64,000 nucleotides of DNA from Haliclona indistincta (lineage: Eukaryota; Porifera; Demospongiae; Haplosclerida; Chalinidae), in the NCBI GenBank assembly GCA_964017065.1, contig OZ024783.1, forward strand, positions 1,304,134-1,368,133. The letters are read 5' to 3'. Both the position numbers and the translations under genes were made by a program. Numbering within the stretch: the stretch's first letter is position 1; the number at the start of each line of letters is the position of its first letter. The notes beneath the pieces are model-generated. The model did no database searches. It had not been told where the DNA came from and worked only from the letters and a program-made list of their open reading frames with translations. Below, piece by piece: positions 1 through 11,341 of this stretch.

Positions 1-59
1 AGAGAGAGAGGGAGAGAGAGAGAGAGAGAGAGGGAGGGAGGGAGGGAAGGAGGGAGAGT
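1..59. repeat. GA-rich microsatellite at window edge
   Basis: Purine-only run of GA and GGGA units. It lies just downstream of the leftmost GCFC exon on the minus strand, so on the coding strand it is a CT tract inside the next intron. Confidence 0.8.
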
Positions 60-111
60 GAGGGAGAAACGTCATATCAGTACTCTAAACCACTGACCTC
101 CATTGGGTTTC

Positions 112-1044
112 ACTTCAGCAGCTGGAGCCTGACAAAAGGTGCAAACAAGCTGGGTAGCCATAGCGATATGAAGGCATGCTTGTAGCTGTCTGAGTAACCA
201 AACTTCCATTCCTCGAGACGTTGCTTGATAATGACCAGCTCAGAAAACTCCTGGATCACGTCAGAGAAGACACTCTCAGCATCCACTAGTACCTTATCTG
301 TGAGAGTGATAGTAGTGATGGTGATAGTAGTGATGGTGATAGTAGTGAGGGTGATAGTAGTGATGGTGATAGTAGTGAGGGTGATAGTAGTGAGGGTGAT
401 AGCAGTGATGGTGATAGTAGTGATGGTGATAGTAGTGAGGGTGATAGTAGTGATGGTGATAGTAGTGAGGGTGATAGTAGTGATGGTGATAGTAGTGAGG
501 GTGATAGTAGTGAGGGTGATAGCAGTGATGGTGATAGTAGTGATGGTGATAGTAGTGATGGTGATAGTAGTGAGGGTGATAGTAGTGAGGGTGATAGCAG
601 TGATGGTGATAGTAGTGATGGTGATAGTAGTGAGGGTGATAGTAGTGATGGTGATAGTAGTGAGGGTGATAGTAGTGATGGTGATAGTAGTGAGGGTGAT
701 AGTAGTGAGGGTGATAGCAGTGATGGTGATAGTAGTGATGGTGATAGTAGTGATGGTGATAGTAGTGATGGTGATAGTAGTGAGGGTGATAGTAGTGAGG
801 GTGATAGTAGTGATGGTGACAGAAAGATCTTTGCTCACATATATCTTCATTGAACTTTAGTCGGTCAGTTTTCAAAATCTCCTCATCTGAGGACATTCCA
901 TCGTGGTGATTCTCTACTCCCTCTCTCTCCCTCCTTTCTCTGCGTCTCCTCCTCCTTGCCTCTCTCTCCACTGCTCTCCTCTGCCTAGCCACTACATCAG
1001 GACCATGATTAGTACCTACAGCAACAACAATGAGACAATGAGAC

Positions 1045-1098
<54 letters not shown>

Positions 1099-1798
1099 AG
1101 GAGGATGTTGTACCTGCTCCATTAGGGGCGCTGCTTTCCTCTGACTCATCCTTCATGTCTGTCTTCTTCTCTCTGTGAGTAGGGCGGCTCTCTGATGATG
1201 CACCTCAATCACTCTCTTAGCTATAGCTGAGTAATGGCAGGCGCCTGAGAATAAATAGACAAGAAATTCACTCACTCACTCACTCACTCACCTTCTCATT
1301 CAAGCAGTACAGCAGGTCCCTTAGATAACCTCTCATTTGTTGAAAGAAGTGATACTCTCTCTCGTGCAATGGCTGCTCTCTCTTCATTCTCTCTATCGTG
1401 TCATGAGCTGCGTCTAAATCTTCCTCAACTTGTCGTAATCTCATTGACTTGCTCTGTTCATCCTCTTCAAGGTCCCTTAGCTGGCGTCGTAGTTTCGATA
1501 TCAGTGTCTCCATAGTATGGGTACTAGTTTAGTTGGTAGGAGCATGGCACTGGTAGTCCGTGTGTTAGGGGGCGGGGCAAACGGGTCCACATACTGGTTA
1601 TAAGAGGGCAGGGCTGTAGTGTAGTGAGCATGAGTATAATATTATGATGAGGGGGCGTGGTCAGGGTAGTCTGCATGCTTGAGAGGGTTCTCCTGGTTGA
1701 GTGCTAGCCTTCATGCCCTTGCTGATCTGCTCCTCCTCCCAACGACGAGTCTCATCATCCTCTGAATCACTAGCTACATTCTCCAGAGCAGTGAGCAC
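112..1798 (-). CDS. PAXBP1: GCFC/PAXBP1-like splicing factor, middle part (copy A, partial)
   Basis: Partial gene; the C-terminus runs off the left edge. Minus-strand exons are: from 1798 (its start VLTALENVASDSEDDETRRW matches the acidic block of PAXBP1), about 1513-1288 (coiled coil, then FFQQMRGYLRDLLYCLNEKV, the family signature), 1244-1114, 1015-839 (Arg-rich helix, then the GMSSDEE acidic motif) and 297-112 (VFSDVIQEF...LPSLFAPFVRLQLL). GCFC proteins work in the nucleus with the spliceosome. Junction phases fit for 1288/1244, 1114/1015 and 839/297. Two places change frame: between the LLTERRRQT and DMKDESEE segments near 1155-1180, and before METLISKL near 1515. Either the assembly has indels or the copy is decaying. 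The donor at 1288 lies in a GTGA repeat, so two GT sites 4 bp apart exist; only the second keeps the frame. The family match comes from recalled sequence and is strong for the four rightmost motifs. Confidence 0.75.
301..822. repeat. 15-bp minisatellite inside GCFC intron
   Basis: About 35 units of gtgatagtagtgatg or gtgatagtagtgagg (plus strand). The array fills the intron between GCFC exons 1015-839 and 297-112 and runs into the 3' splice site. The same unit, in the same orientation relative to the gene, fills PRIM2 intron 3 at 38266-38586. Confidence 0.95.
1049..1098. repeat. GA microsatellite in GCFC intron
   Basis: An (AG)n tract of about 40 bp plus GGGA units, in the 98-bp intron between exons 1244-1114 and 1015-839. 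On the coding strand it is a CT tract upstream of the acceptor. Confidence 0.85.
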
Positions 1799-1892
1799 CT
1801 GGAACAGAAGATACTACACCATTTGAAACATTGACCAATGATTTAAACCTGATACCACATAGCACACTGTACATGTAATTACTGTCTTATGT

Positions 1893-2933
1893 CGAAGTGA
1901 AAAGTGTAGAGTGTCACCTTCATGCACTAATGTGTTCAGTCTCTGTAGTCACTGTTGTGACTTCAGAGACAGTGACTACAGTGGAGAAATCGATCAAGCT
2001 GAGAGAAGCAAGTCAGTAGTATTGCAATGGTAGTAACAGGCTCTCTCTCTGAGCTGCTGGTAGTCACCATAATAACCTAACCAACACAGGAGGAGCTAGG
2101 GCAGTAGGTGAGTTTAATAGGACACACGACCGGGCATCACTCACTGGGTTCATCACCATCTCCTCCATGCACTCCGCTATAAGATGCTACATGTACATCA
2201 CCGAGGATGACTATACTGTTCTTCTGTAAAGAGCTAGACCATCAGATTCATCACTAGAAGGCTATTACATAGGCGTAGGAAGATGCAAATGAATGAGGGG
2301 GCACTGTTTCAGAACACTTGAGCAGGGGGTCTGGGGGGCGCAGCCCCCAGATGTTGGAGCAAAATTGACTTTTGCATCACTTTCGTTTCGGTTTTTAGAC
2401 ATTTCAGCAAGCTTTTTTATTGAAGAAAAATGATTCTATTTTACCCAAAATTATTATTCTCCCATCTTCTAGTGTAAATAATGTAGCTACACTAATCTGC
2501 TCTGTGCAGCATTCAGAAGATCGTTAACTGCGCGGCATTCAGAAGGACACTGGTTGGCTACTTTTGACGCAGGCACCAGCACAGACAGGGATCAAGACTG
2601 AGACGGTGATTCTGCACCGCGCGCCATTGGTAGTAGTACGATCGTCCGTCTGGCTCTGACAGACGATCAGCGTCAGGCTCGTCTTCGTTATTTGCGTCAA
2701 ACTCGTGACTGCTCACTCAACGAAAGATTTTCAGCAAAGTCATCTGCTTAGATAGTTTTGGTGGCGGTAAAGATAGAGAAGACATCGTTTAAGCTGCTCC
2801 TAGACCTTATCATGGGGCTAAGCTACACGTGGGTTGTGGGTGTGGCTTTAATATAAACTTGGGGGGGCACGTGCCCCCTGTGCCCCCCCGGTTCCTACGC
2901 CTATGTATTAGGCTCGCTTCTTTTGTCGGCATG
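1893..2933. repeat. Segmental duplication block, copy 1
   Basis: The intergenic block beside GCFC copy A closely matches 9060-10430. Shared stretches include the tgtgttcagtctctgtag segment, the gctgctggtagt segment, and the block running to the gctcgcttctttt motif. A transposon at 2264-2909 interrupts this copy, while another one (9179-10113) interrupts the other copy. The sequence after 3896 (aagcatcacgtgatt) continues the match, so the insertion at 2955-3885 also post-dates the duplication. Confidence 0.8.
2264..2909. mobile_element. Non-autonomous DNA transposon with inverted ends
   Basis: A 646-bp element. Its left end ATTACATAGGCGTAGGAA pairs with the right end TTCCTACGCCTATGTATT with one mismatch. 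Both flanks carry aggct (2259-2263 and 2910-2914), and the paralogous block near 10388 shows the same site with a single aggct, which is a clean empty-site proof. Just inside both ends are G-rich or C-rich runs (ggggggcgcagcccccag; gggggcacgtgcccc). No transposase reading frame is seen. Confidence 0.88.
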
Positions 2934-2954
2934 GCCGTGGCGGTCGGTGGCGGG

Positions 2955-3344
2955 CCAGAGGAGGTCGGACGCAATTAACCTTTACCTAATAATTGCGAAC
3001 TTTTAATGAAATTCTTCTACACTCACGTGATTGAAAAGTAATCTTAATTTTTAATTGACGGGACTTCCTCTCTGCTGATGAGTAGCGACGTAGCGAATGA
3101 CAACTGAAAGCGCGGAACTTCGACAGTCTTACCAGCTGTTCGCGACAAGCTCCTAGATTTGAATGGCAGGTGAGGGGTAGAACCAGTAGGCAGTCCCCTC
3201 TCGCGCTTTCGTCCACTACTCATCAGCAGAGAGGAAGTCCCGTCAATTAAAAATTAAAATTACTTTTCAATCACGTGAGTGTAGAAGAATTTCATTAAAA
3301 GTTCGCAATTATTAGGTAAAGGTTAATTGCGTCCGACCTCCTCT

Positions 3345-3346
<2 letters not shown>
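2955..3346. mobile_element. Foldback element with 131-bp arms
   Basis: Arms 2955-3085 and 3216-3346 are near-perfect inverted copies around a 130-bp loop. The element abuts the poly(T) of the LINE fragment on its right. The whole interval 2955-3885 is bounded by the 10-bp direct repeat cggtggcggg (2945-2954 and 3886-3895). Confidence 0.85.
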
Positions 3347-3392
<46 letters not shown>

Positions 3393-3885
3393 CCATTGTA
3401 ACAGCTTCAGTTATATAAGTAAGATAAATAATAATGGCAATAGTGATAGAATGATGATTATAATAAGGAACATGTGTTAGTTAGTTAGTCAGAGAGTGAT
3501 GCCGGACTCGGAGTTGACCAGATCAGCCACTGCAGGGGTCTTAAGAGCGTGGCCACAAGTAGAACGCGAGCCTCGGAGAGATCTGATAGCAGATCTCAGA
3601 AGAGAGAAGCCTAAAAGGCATCTCAACCAGCACAGGGTAGATGAGTACGGCTGATCCCATTTAGTAGCAAGCATTGAAGCAAGACGCTTGTAGAACACTG
3701 TTGCCTCATTTGCAAGACCACCAGTGGCGGAGAGGATAAGAGGAGTGAATGATGAGTGTTCAATTTCTCTTATCCTTTGTGAGTATGCTCGCTTCTTTGC
3801 CAGCTCATGTTTACGATAGCAGGAAGAGGAGGTATTCATGTTGTTTGAGGGGGCATGCGGATTGAATACGCGGGCGGTACGGTGC
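3347..3885 (-). mobile_element. 5'-truncated LINE 3' end with poly(A)
   Basis: The minus-strand frame up to 3489 contains NPHAPSNN, KKRAYSQRIREIEHSSFTPL and RSAIRSLRGSRS. These are typical of the C-terminal tail downstream of reverse transcriptase in invertebrate retroelements. It ends at a stop at 3489, followed by a short 3' region and a 46-nt poly(A) on the minus strand (3392-3347). No RT catalytic motif remains, so this is a dead 5'-truncated copy. The family call rests on recalled tail motifs. Confidence 0.7.
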
Positions 3886-4036
3886 CGGTGGCGGGTGATA
3901 AGCATCACGTGATTTATTTAATTAAGCTTAATCCATGATAATCTTTGCTGCTACAGGAAACCACAAAATCAACTCTCAAAGCGACACAAGCCTCAAGCTT
4001 AGCTATAGGGCGGACCTAGTTGAGGAGAGCAGAACA

Positions 4037-7000
4037 ATGGCTGAAGGACGACGAGAAGAACAATACATAATCGCGTTTAAGAACGGGAACAAGCTTATGG
4101 CGGAGCAGCTGCTACCCAGCATACCACAACCAGCTACCATCACGACAACGTTCAAGGCCAGACTGAGTGAGTTATCATTGGTCTCTCTGCTCCACCTAGC
4201 TGCGTACTGGGGCTGGAGGAGTGTCATCACTGCGCTAGTATCTGTGTATAATTGTACCGCCAACTGCAAGGACGAGAAGGGACACATTCCACTGCATTAT
4301 GCCGCCAGCAATGGACACCTCGAGGTGGTGAAATATTTCATAGTTGAACTACATTGTGACCCTATGTACAAGAATGAGTATGGCTGGACACCACTTCACT
4401 ATGCTTGTCGCTATGGTTACCTCAACATTGCTCAGTATCTCATCAGAGAGGGACACTGTAACCCATCATGTGAGGACAATATTGGCTATACACCACTTCA
4501 CTATGCTTGTAGTAATGGTTACCTCAACATTGCTCAGTATCTCATCAGAGAGGAACACTGGAGCCCATCATGTGAGAACAATGATGGCATGACACCACTT
4601 CACAATGCTTGTTGCTATGGTCACCTCAACATTGCTCAGTATCTCATCAGAGAGGAACACTGTAACCCATCATGTGAGAACAATATTGGCTGGACACCAC
4701 TTCACTATGCTTGTCGCTATGGTCACCTCAACATTGCTCAGTATCTCATCAGAGAGGAACACTGTAACCCATCATGTGAGAACAATGATGGCAATACACC
4801 ACTTCACATTGCTTGTGGTAATAACCTTACCCACATTGTACAATATCTGTTATCAACTGGTCGAGTGAATCCACTGACTAAGAACAAGTCTGGCCGCACT
4901 GCATTGTCCATTGCTAGTGACAAGTATTATATCATTAAACTATTTGAACCATTCGAAGAGTGCAGGACAGCCTTCCCAGTGCACACGTTCACTAAACTGA
5001 TACTCACAGGAGACAGTGGAGCTGGTAAGACTACCATAACTGAACTCATCGTCCGACTAGCTAGTTCTACAGCTGTAGAGTGTGTCGCTGATGTTCAACG
5101 CTACACAGCAGGGATCGTTCCACACCACATCCAGAGTGAGCAGCTGGGCAACTTTGTTGTGTATGACTTTGCTGGACAGCAAGAATACTACTCGAGTCAT
5201 GATGCCGTGCTCGAGCAAGTGATGCGAAGGTCAGCAGCCATGTTTCTCTGTGTGGTAGACCTGAGTGAGAGCAAGGAGAAGATCTGTGAGTCGTTCCACT
5301 ACTGGCTAAGCTTTATCGACAATGCCTGCAGCACAGCAGAGGGACGATCGCACGTGGTGATCATTGGTAGCCATGCCGACCAGGTCATGTCGTCGGTGGA
5401 GGAGATGAGCTCGCTGCTGCAGACCATCATAGCTACCAGAAGAGTAAGACGCCAGTTGTACGTAGAGTGCATTGCTATGGACTGTCGCAGAACCAACACT
5501 GACGCTTCACGTTGTTTGATCGCCACACTCACCAACAGCCAGAAAGCTATCACTGCCAGTCAGCCCGTCATCCACTACTATTCTCATGTTGTTTACGCAT
5601 TCCTTCGTACCAAGCTGAACGTGGTAGGCTGTACACTACATGATCTTGTCTTTGCAATCGCTAAGGAAAACGATTCTTCTCTCCCTAGCGACCAGTCTGT
5701 CCTCACAGAGATCCTCACCACTCTCAGTGATAAAGGTCTCATCCTCTTTATACGCCATCATCAATCCAGCTGGATCGTAGTGAAGACAGAAGCCTTGTTA
5801 AACGAAATCAATGGAACACTGTTTGCCCCTCGTCAATTCAAAGAACATCGTGACATTCTTGCCAGCAACACTGGCATAGTATCCACCTCCAGCCTACTCA
5901 GTGTATTCCCTCACCACAACACAGATATGCTTGTCGGTTTTCTTCAGTCATTGAATTTCTGTCGACCAGTTGAGCCCTCAGTACTAGAGAACACCAGCCT
6001 CCAGACCACACCCTCTCACTCCACAGATGATCTCCTCTTCTTCCCCGGTCTCATTCAGTCAGAGCGACCCGACATCCTCGTCCAGCAGGGAGCACTAGAG
6101 TTTGGCTGGTGTCTGGTGTGTGTGGATCCTGAGCAGTACTTTAGTTCTCGCTTCCTTCATATCCTCCTCCTCTCTGTCGCTTATCGATTCTCACAATCGG
6201 TCCGACGCAAGGTTACTTCATGTTTTTGTGGTCTCCAGCGAAGGTGCACTGTCTGGAAGAACGGCATCTCCTGGACAGACTCTGACAACATCACAACACT
6301 CGTTGAGCTCCTTGACAACAACCGGAGAGTGTTGGTGGCCATGTCGTGCAGCAAGGACAGACCAATGGAGCATGCCAAACTTCGTAGCTCACTCATTAGT
6401 CTGGTTCACCGTCTTCACCAAGAGCACTGCCCGAGTGTGGAAGTGTACGAGTGTCTCATCTCTCCCAGCCTGGTCCAACAGTATCCCTTCAATGACCTAC
6501 CTGACACTGACCTCTTTGACATCCAGGATGTAGCTAAGTCTATTATTTGTCGAAAGCCATTTGTTTCCAGTCAGAGTGAATGTTGTATCGGTCGCCTCCC
6601 AACACAGTCACTACCCTTAGAGCCATACCACTTCCTCAGCCCCTCCCATGTCTGTGAGCTGTTCAACCATAGCAATGCTGACCAGCCAGTTCCTACCACC
6701 CTCCTCCATGAGATAACAAAACACTTCAGTCAGCTTAAGATGAAGCCACAAGTGTACTACAAGGAACTGAGAGAGCATCTGGACATGCTGAGTCTATTCA
6801 CTGGAAGGAATCCTCTGGTGAGCAGTGTGGCTGTACTGTAGCATGTGATGGTAGTAATGTTTCTCTGGTGTGTACAGGAGGTGGCTGGCTTGAAGGAGCA
6901 GGACCTACCAAGTGATCCACCCACAGCTGCTGGTAGCTCCAGTACCCTCAGTGAGTCACACATGTACATGCACAAGTTGTGACAGTATTGTTATTGTATG

Positions 7001-7385
7001 TTCAGGCTCAGTTAGTCAGACTCCTCCCAGTACTCACTCTGATCCACCAGTACCCAGTGTAGACCTGTCCAATATACCTGATGATGGTACACTAGGTGAG
7101 TCAGTGGATCATACAATCATCACTCTATAATGTATCACTGCTGCAGATATCTCTCATCTTCCTGACTTGATGATAGCTCTAAACTATATCACTAGTGAGT
7201 GGTTTGATCTTGGACTACACCTCAGAGTGAATTATGGTACTTTGAAAGCAATTGAAGCAAATTACAAGTTTGTCAATCAGTGCACGAGAGAGATGCTGGC
7301 AATATGGCTGATGGGACCAGGAGCATGTACTAAACACACTCTCAGAACAGCACTAATGAATATTAACTGCAGAATAGAGTATTAG
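4037..7385 (+). CDS. Ankyrin-Roc-COR-Death domain protein
   Basis: Predicted four exons: 4037-6817, 6878-6950, 7006-7095 and 7147-7385 (1060 aa). All junctions keep frame. I chose ATG 4037 (gaacaATGG context); an in-frame ATG at 3935 would add 34 unremarkable residues. Eight ankyrin repeats (about residues 50-300) lead into a Roc GTPase: P-loop GDSGAGKTT near 325, DFAGQQEYYSSH as switch II, and GSHAD in the G4 position. A COR-like region follows, then a low-complexity Ser/Pro linker in two small exons and a C-terminal Death domain from about residue 984 (LGLHLRVNYGTLKAIE...MLAIWLMG...LRTALMNI). The order matches the C-terminal half of DAPK1 without its kinase. The likely role is a GTP-controlled signalling scaffold using Death-domain contacts. 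The four central repeats are almost identical, suggesting recent expansion or gene conversion. Confidence 0.9.
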
Positions 7386-7497
7386 TATTATTGATCAGAA
7401 GAGTATTTTTTACTATAATAATTTATTGTAATATTTATACATTGTCAGGTGACACACTTTAAGCAGTCTGGTTGGTTAGAGGTCACATGGTTTGCTT

Positions 7498-7797
7498 CTC
7501 TGGTGAGCAGTGTACTGTAGCATGTGATGACAGTAAGGTTCCTCAGCTGGTGTGAGCTGCTCAATGACTGGCAGTCTCTAGGTCTAGCCCTGGGGTTGCT
7601 CTACCCCACACTAGAGAGGATAGAGGAGGAGCAGCGTGGAGCCATTGAGAAGTACGTGCAAGACAAAGATGTTAGCGGCTTGGCTACAGCGCCATGACAA
7701 CGTCTCTAAGAATGGTGACCCTTCGTGGGTGGTGCTGAAAACAGCTCTTATCAACATTGATGAAAACGAGTTGTCTGACAAGATCATGACTATCTGA
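7498..7797 (+). pseudogene. Second Death-domain exon, frame-broken remnant
   Basis: Downstream of the gene stop, the stretch 7498-7550 repeats the intron-2 border of the gene upstream (ctggtgagcagtgt... catgtgatg). It is followed by LLNDWQSLGLALGLLYPTLERIEEE, then, one frame over, MLAAWLQRHDN and VLKTALINIDENELSDKI. Together these make a full six-helix Death domain split by a single frame change near 7668. It is either a relic of a tandem duplicate or an alternative last exon with a sequencing error. Confidence 0.7.
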
Positions 7798-8222
7798 TGG
7801 TGAGTTGAGATGTGTCTATACCACCAGCTATACTACTGTCTCATACAGGAGGAGGATACTGGCTCAAGTATGAACCTTTAGACATTCTTGGTGTTGTGTG
7901 TGTGCCTCAACTTGTATATCAGTGACTAAGAATCACATTATTCCGGGGATATAGAAATTTTGTGCATAAAAAAATTTTTTCTCATTATTTTTTCGTGGGT
8001 GCCCTTTATAAAAAAAATTTCGCGTAGTCTCATACATTTTATGTCGGAATATTAAATTATTTTTACACGACAAAATTTGACAATACCACATGACATCATC
8101 TAGTGTTGCTATGGTTACTGGTGTGCTCCGCCTAGTGTCCCCATCATCCTCAGTACATCAGTCAGTTGTTGTCTGTATTAATAGTTAGTGTAGTTATCAA
8201 GTAGCTATAGCTAGTGTGCTGG
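7798..8222. other. Intergenic, AT-rich
   Basis: No coding signal seen on either strand. It contains short A/T runs (7966-8020) between the convergent Death-domain remnant and the GCFC C-terminal exons. Confidence 0.6.
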
Positions 8223-8935
<713 letters not shown>

Positions 8936-9059
8936 CTAGCAACTGACAAACAAAAACGACAAAAACAGTGAAGATCAAGTATATTATATGAAACGCACGA
9001 CAAAATTATTCATGAGAAAACTTAATAACAGATTCACAGTGATTTTCTATGTCGATCGA

Positions 9060-10430
9060 TGCTGAAATGAAAAGTGTAGAGTGTCACCTTCATGCACTAA
9101 TGTGTTCAGTCTCTGTAGTCACTGTTGTGACTAAAGAGACCAGTGGAGAAATCAAGCTGAGAGAAGCAAGTCAGTAGTCAGTGGCGGATCTAGGGTGGAT
9201 CCAGAGGTGCGCGCGAACCCCCCTTTGCGCTCAATAATGATATTCACAAGCTACATTAATTGCCATACCTTATGAGGAATTTAGTTTACACAATCATAAC
9301 TAGGGTTTGTCCCACATTCACCACGTGCAAGAATGCAGTCAGCTGGCTAAACTAACAAGTGAAAATGAATTCAACCAAGGGCGTATAGAGAGAAGAGGGC
9401 ATGCAACGCAATAGTACCCGTGAAAACATCGAAATCTTAATTGTTACTAAGAATAGCACTTTCCGTTATCAATTATTGTTATAGTATACGGAGGGTAAAC
9501 GGAAACTGACGTCACTACACAAAGTAATGGCAGCCAAGCTGAAGAACACTGCACAATTACAATGTTGCGCGCGCGGAGCACAGCTACGCCAGTCAAAACG
9601 GAGAAAGACCGTGACTTCGCCTCTGTCCGATACAGCTCGTCGCCTGTTGCTGGTCAAAAGCAAATACTCTGCAGCCGATCAGCAGGAAGCGACAGCGCCA
9701 ACGATAGCAAGACAGCAGTTTCGTTTTACCTGCGTCTCAGCCAACGCCATCAGTGATACGCGACATGGTTGGCAACCAGTATCCACAACTTCATGTCGAT
9801 TGTAGATTTGTCAGCTAGTTTTCCATTGAGCACGCCTCGACACGCCTAGACAAGTACGCTGTATGACGCGTCCACGTTCAGTGAACCTTGCTTGATGTCA
9901 CATCCGCGTGGGCGTAAAATCTAATGTTAGTAACAATAAAGATTTCGATGTTTCTATGTGTTGCATGCCCTCTTCTCTCTATACGCCCTTGATTCAACGC
10001 AGAATAGACTAGATTTTGACCAAAAGTGGGCGTGGTTTTCAAAAATTCGCGACGCACAAGCGCGCCCATTAGACTGAGAACCACCCCTTCTCCAATCCTA
10101 GATCCGCCACTGGTAGTATTGCAGTGATAGTAACAGGCTCTCTCTCTGAGCTGCTGGTAGTCTCCATAATAACCTAACCAGCACAGGAGGAGGGCAGTAG
10201 GTGAGTTAGGACACACACATCACTCACTGGGTTCATCCACCATCTCCTCCACTCCGCTATAAGATGCTACATGTATATCATCTTGAGTCACACTTCTCTA
10301 CACTGATTGATGAGGGTCCTAACGAAGTGATCACTATACTGTTCTTCTGTAAAGAGCTAGACCATCAGATTCATCACTAGCTAGAAGGCTCGCTTCTTTT
10401 GGCGGCATGGAGGGTAAGCATCACGTGATT
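9060..10430. repeat. Segmental duplication block, copy 2
   Basis: Paralogue of 1893-2933 (see copy 1). It is uninterrupted at the 2264-2909 insertion site but split by a 935-bp element at 9179-10113. Confidence 0.8.
9179..10113. mobile_element. DNA transposon, CAGTGGCGGATC termini
   Basis: Ends CAGTGGCGGATCTAGG and CCTAGATCCGCCACTG are inverted. Both flanks carry gtagt (9174-9178 and 10114-10118), and the paralogous block at about 2019 has a single gtagt. A second inverted pair lies inside (9375-9410 with 9957-9993, core gggcgtatagagagaagagg), pointing to nesting. No recognisable transposase. Confidence 0.85.
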
Positions 10431-10497
10431 TTTTCAAAATACTTTTATTTTAATAATCTCACGCAGCCTGCGCTAGTCTAGCAGCTAACCCTCCCGC

Positions 10498-10808
10498 CTA
10501 CTGATAATTGGATGGACGGCAGAGAGGGTCTAGCAAACATTGCCATTCATAGTTTTCAACTGACCAATCAGATTCGTAATGAATATCATTTTCTCCCAGG
10601 AAGAAAATGATATTCATTCTTCGTGGCTTTGTTATTATTATGAATATGATTAAACATGCAGCTGAACTAGAAGCAGTGTACACTGTACACGCGGTTGGAG
10701 GCAACGCCCAGCTAATCGTAACGCGGTTTACTTCATTATTATTCATTAAAAATCAATGAATGGCAATGTTTGCTAGACCCTCTCCGCCGTCCATCCAATT
10801 ATCAGTAG
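10498..10808. mobile_element. MITE-like foldback
   Basis: About 53-bp arms (ctactgataattggatgg outermost) pair 10498-10550 with 10756-10808. A smaller palindrome around 10577-10622 lies inside. The arms contain gagagggtctag, close to the gagagggtctgg of the element ends at 14548 and 16645. Confidence 0.85.
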
Positions 10809-11341
10809 GGGTATGGCTAAGTTCACCCATCCTGATGCCGGAAGTAAAATATTCACGTGACTAAACGGGGAGTGTCTGCATCCGATCTGGCGGGCAACGC
10901 GCGCGAAACTTTGAACTTTACTACATCATTTAGCGTCGGGTTAGCGATTTGCCTACGCCAGAGCAAACCTATCCTTCTTTTATACACGAGCAACGGTCTC
11001 AAACCAAGTGTAAGCCCTTGTCTGGACACAAATTTACCTCTGATCATTGAGTAGCAATGTTGATTTTTCCTTTTTCTTAGAAATCTATTGCATCCAGAAC
11101 TACGACTGAACTCTCTGAAGATTAATTTTGTTCTTGAATATAATTATGCTAGTATTATTCTATCTATGCAGTGATTAGCAAAGTACAATTGGACAGTTTA
11201 AAACAATCATAAACAGTACAATAAGCACGTGACTGAATGTACAGTTGATCGATGAGAATAATACAAGTAATAGATTGCACGACAGTGAAGTACAAATGAG
11301 AGGAAAATGAAAAGAAAATAGTTCAGGTTAATATTTACAGA
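10809..11341. other. Intergenic, nothing recognised
   Basis: Short open frames overlap on both strands at 10853-11054 but resemble nothing I know and lack support. AT-rich after 11050. Confidence 0.5.

Noticed and set aside
225..1046. Long open frames of [10 protein letters not shown] or [10 protein letters not shown] type on both strands
   Set aside because: They are translations of the 15-bp minisatellite, which lies in a GCFC intron.
4003..6396. Several frames overlapping the ankyrin-Roc gene
   Set aside because: They are shadows of the main coding frame.
9469..9805. Overlapping 64-92-aa frames on both strands
   Set aside because: Inside the 9179-10113 transposon, no known motif, and overlapping on both strands.
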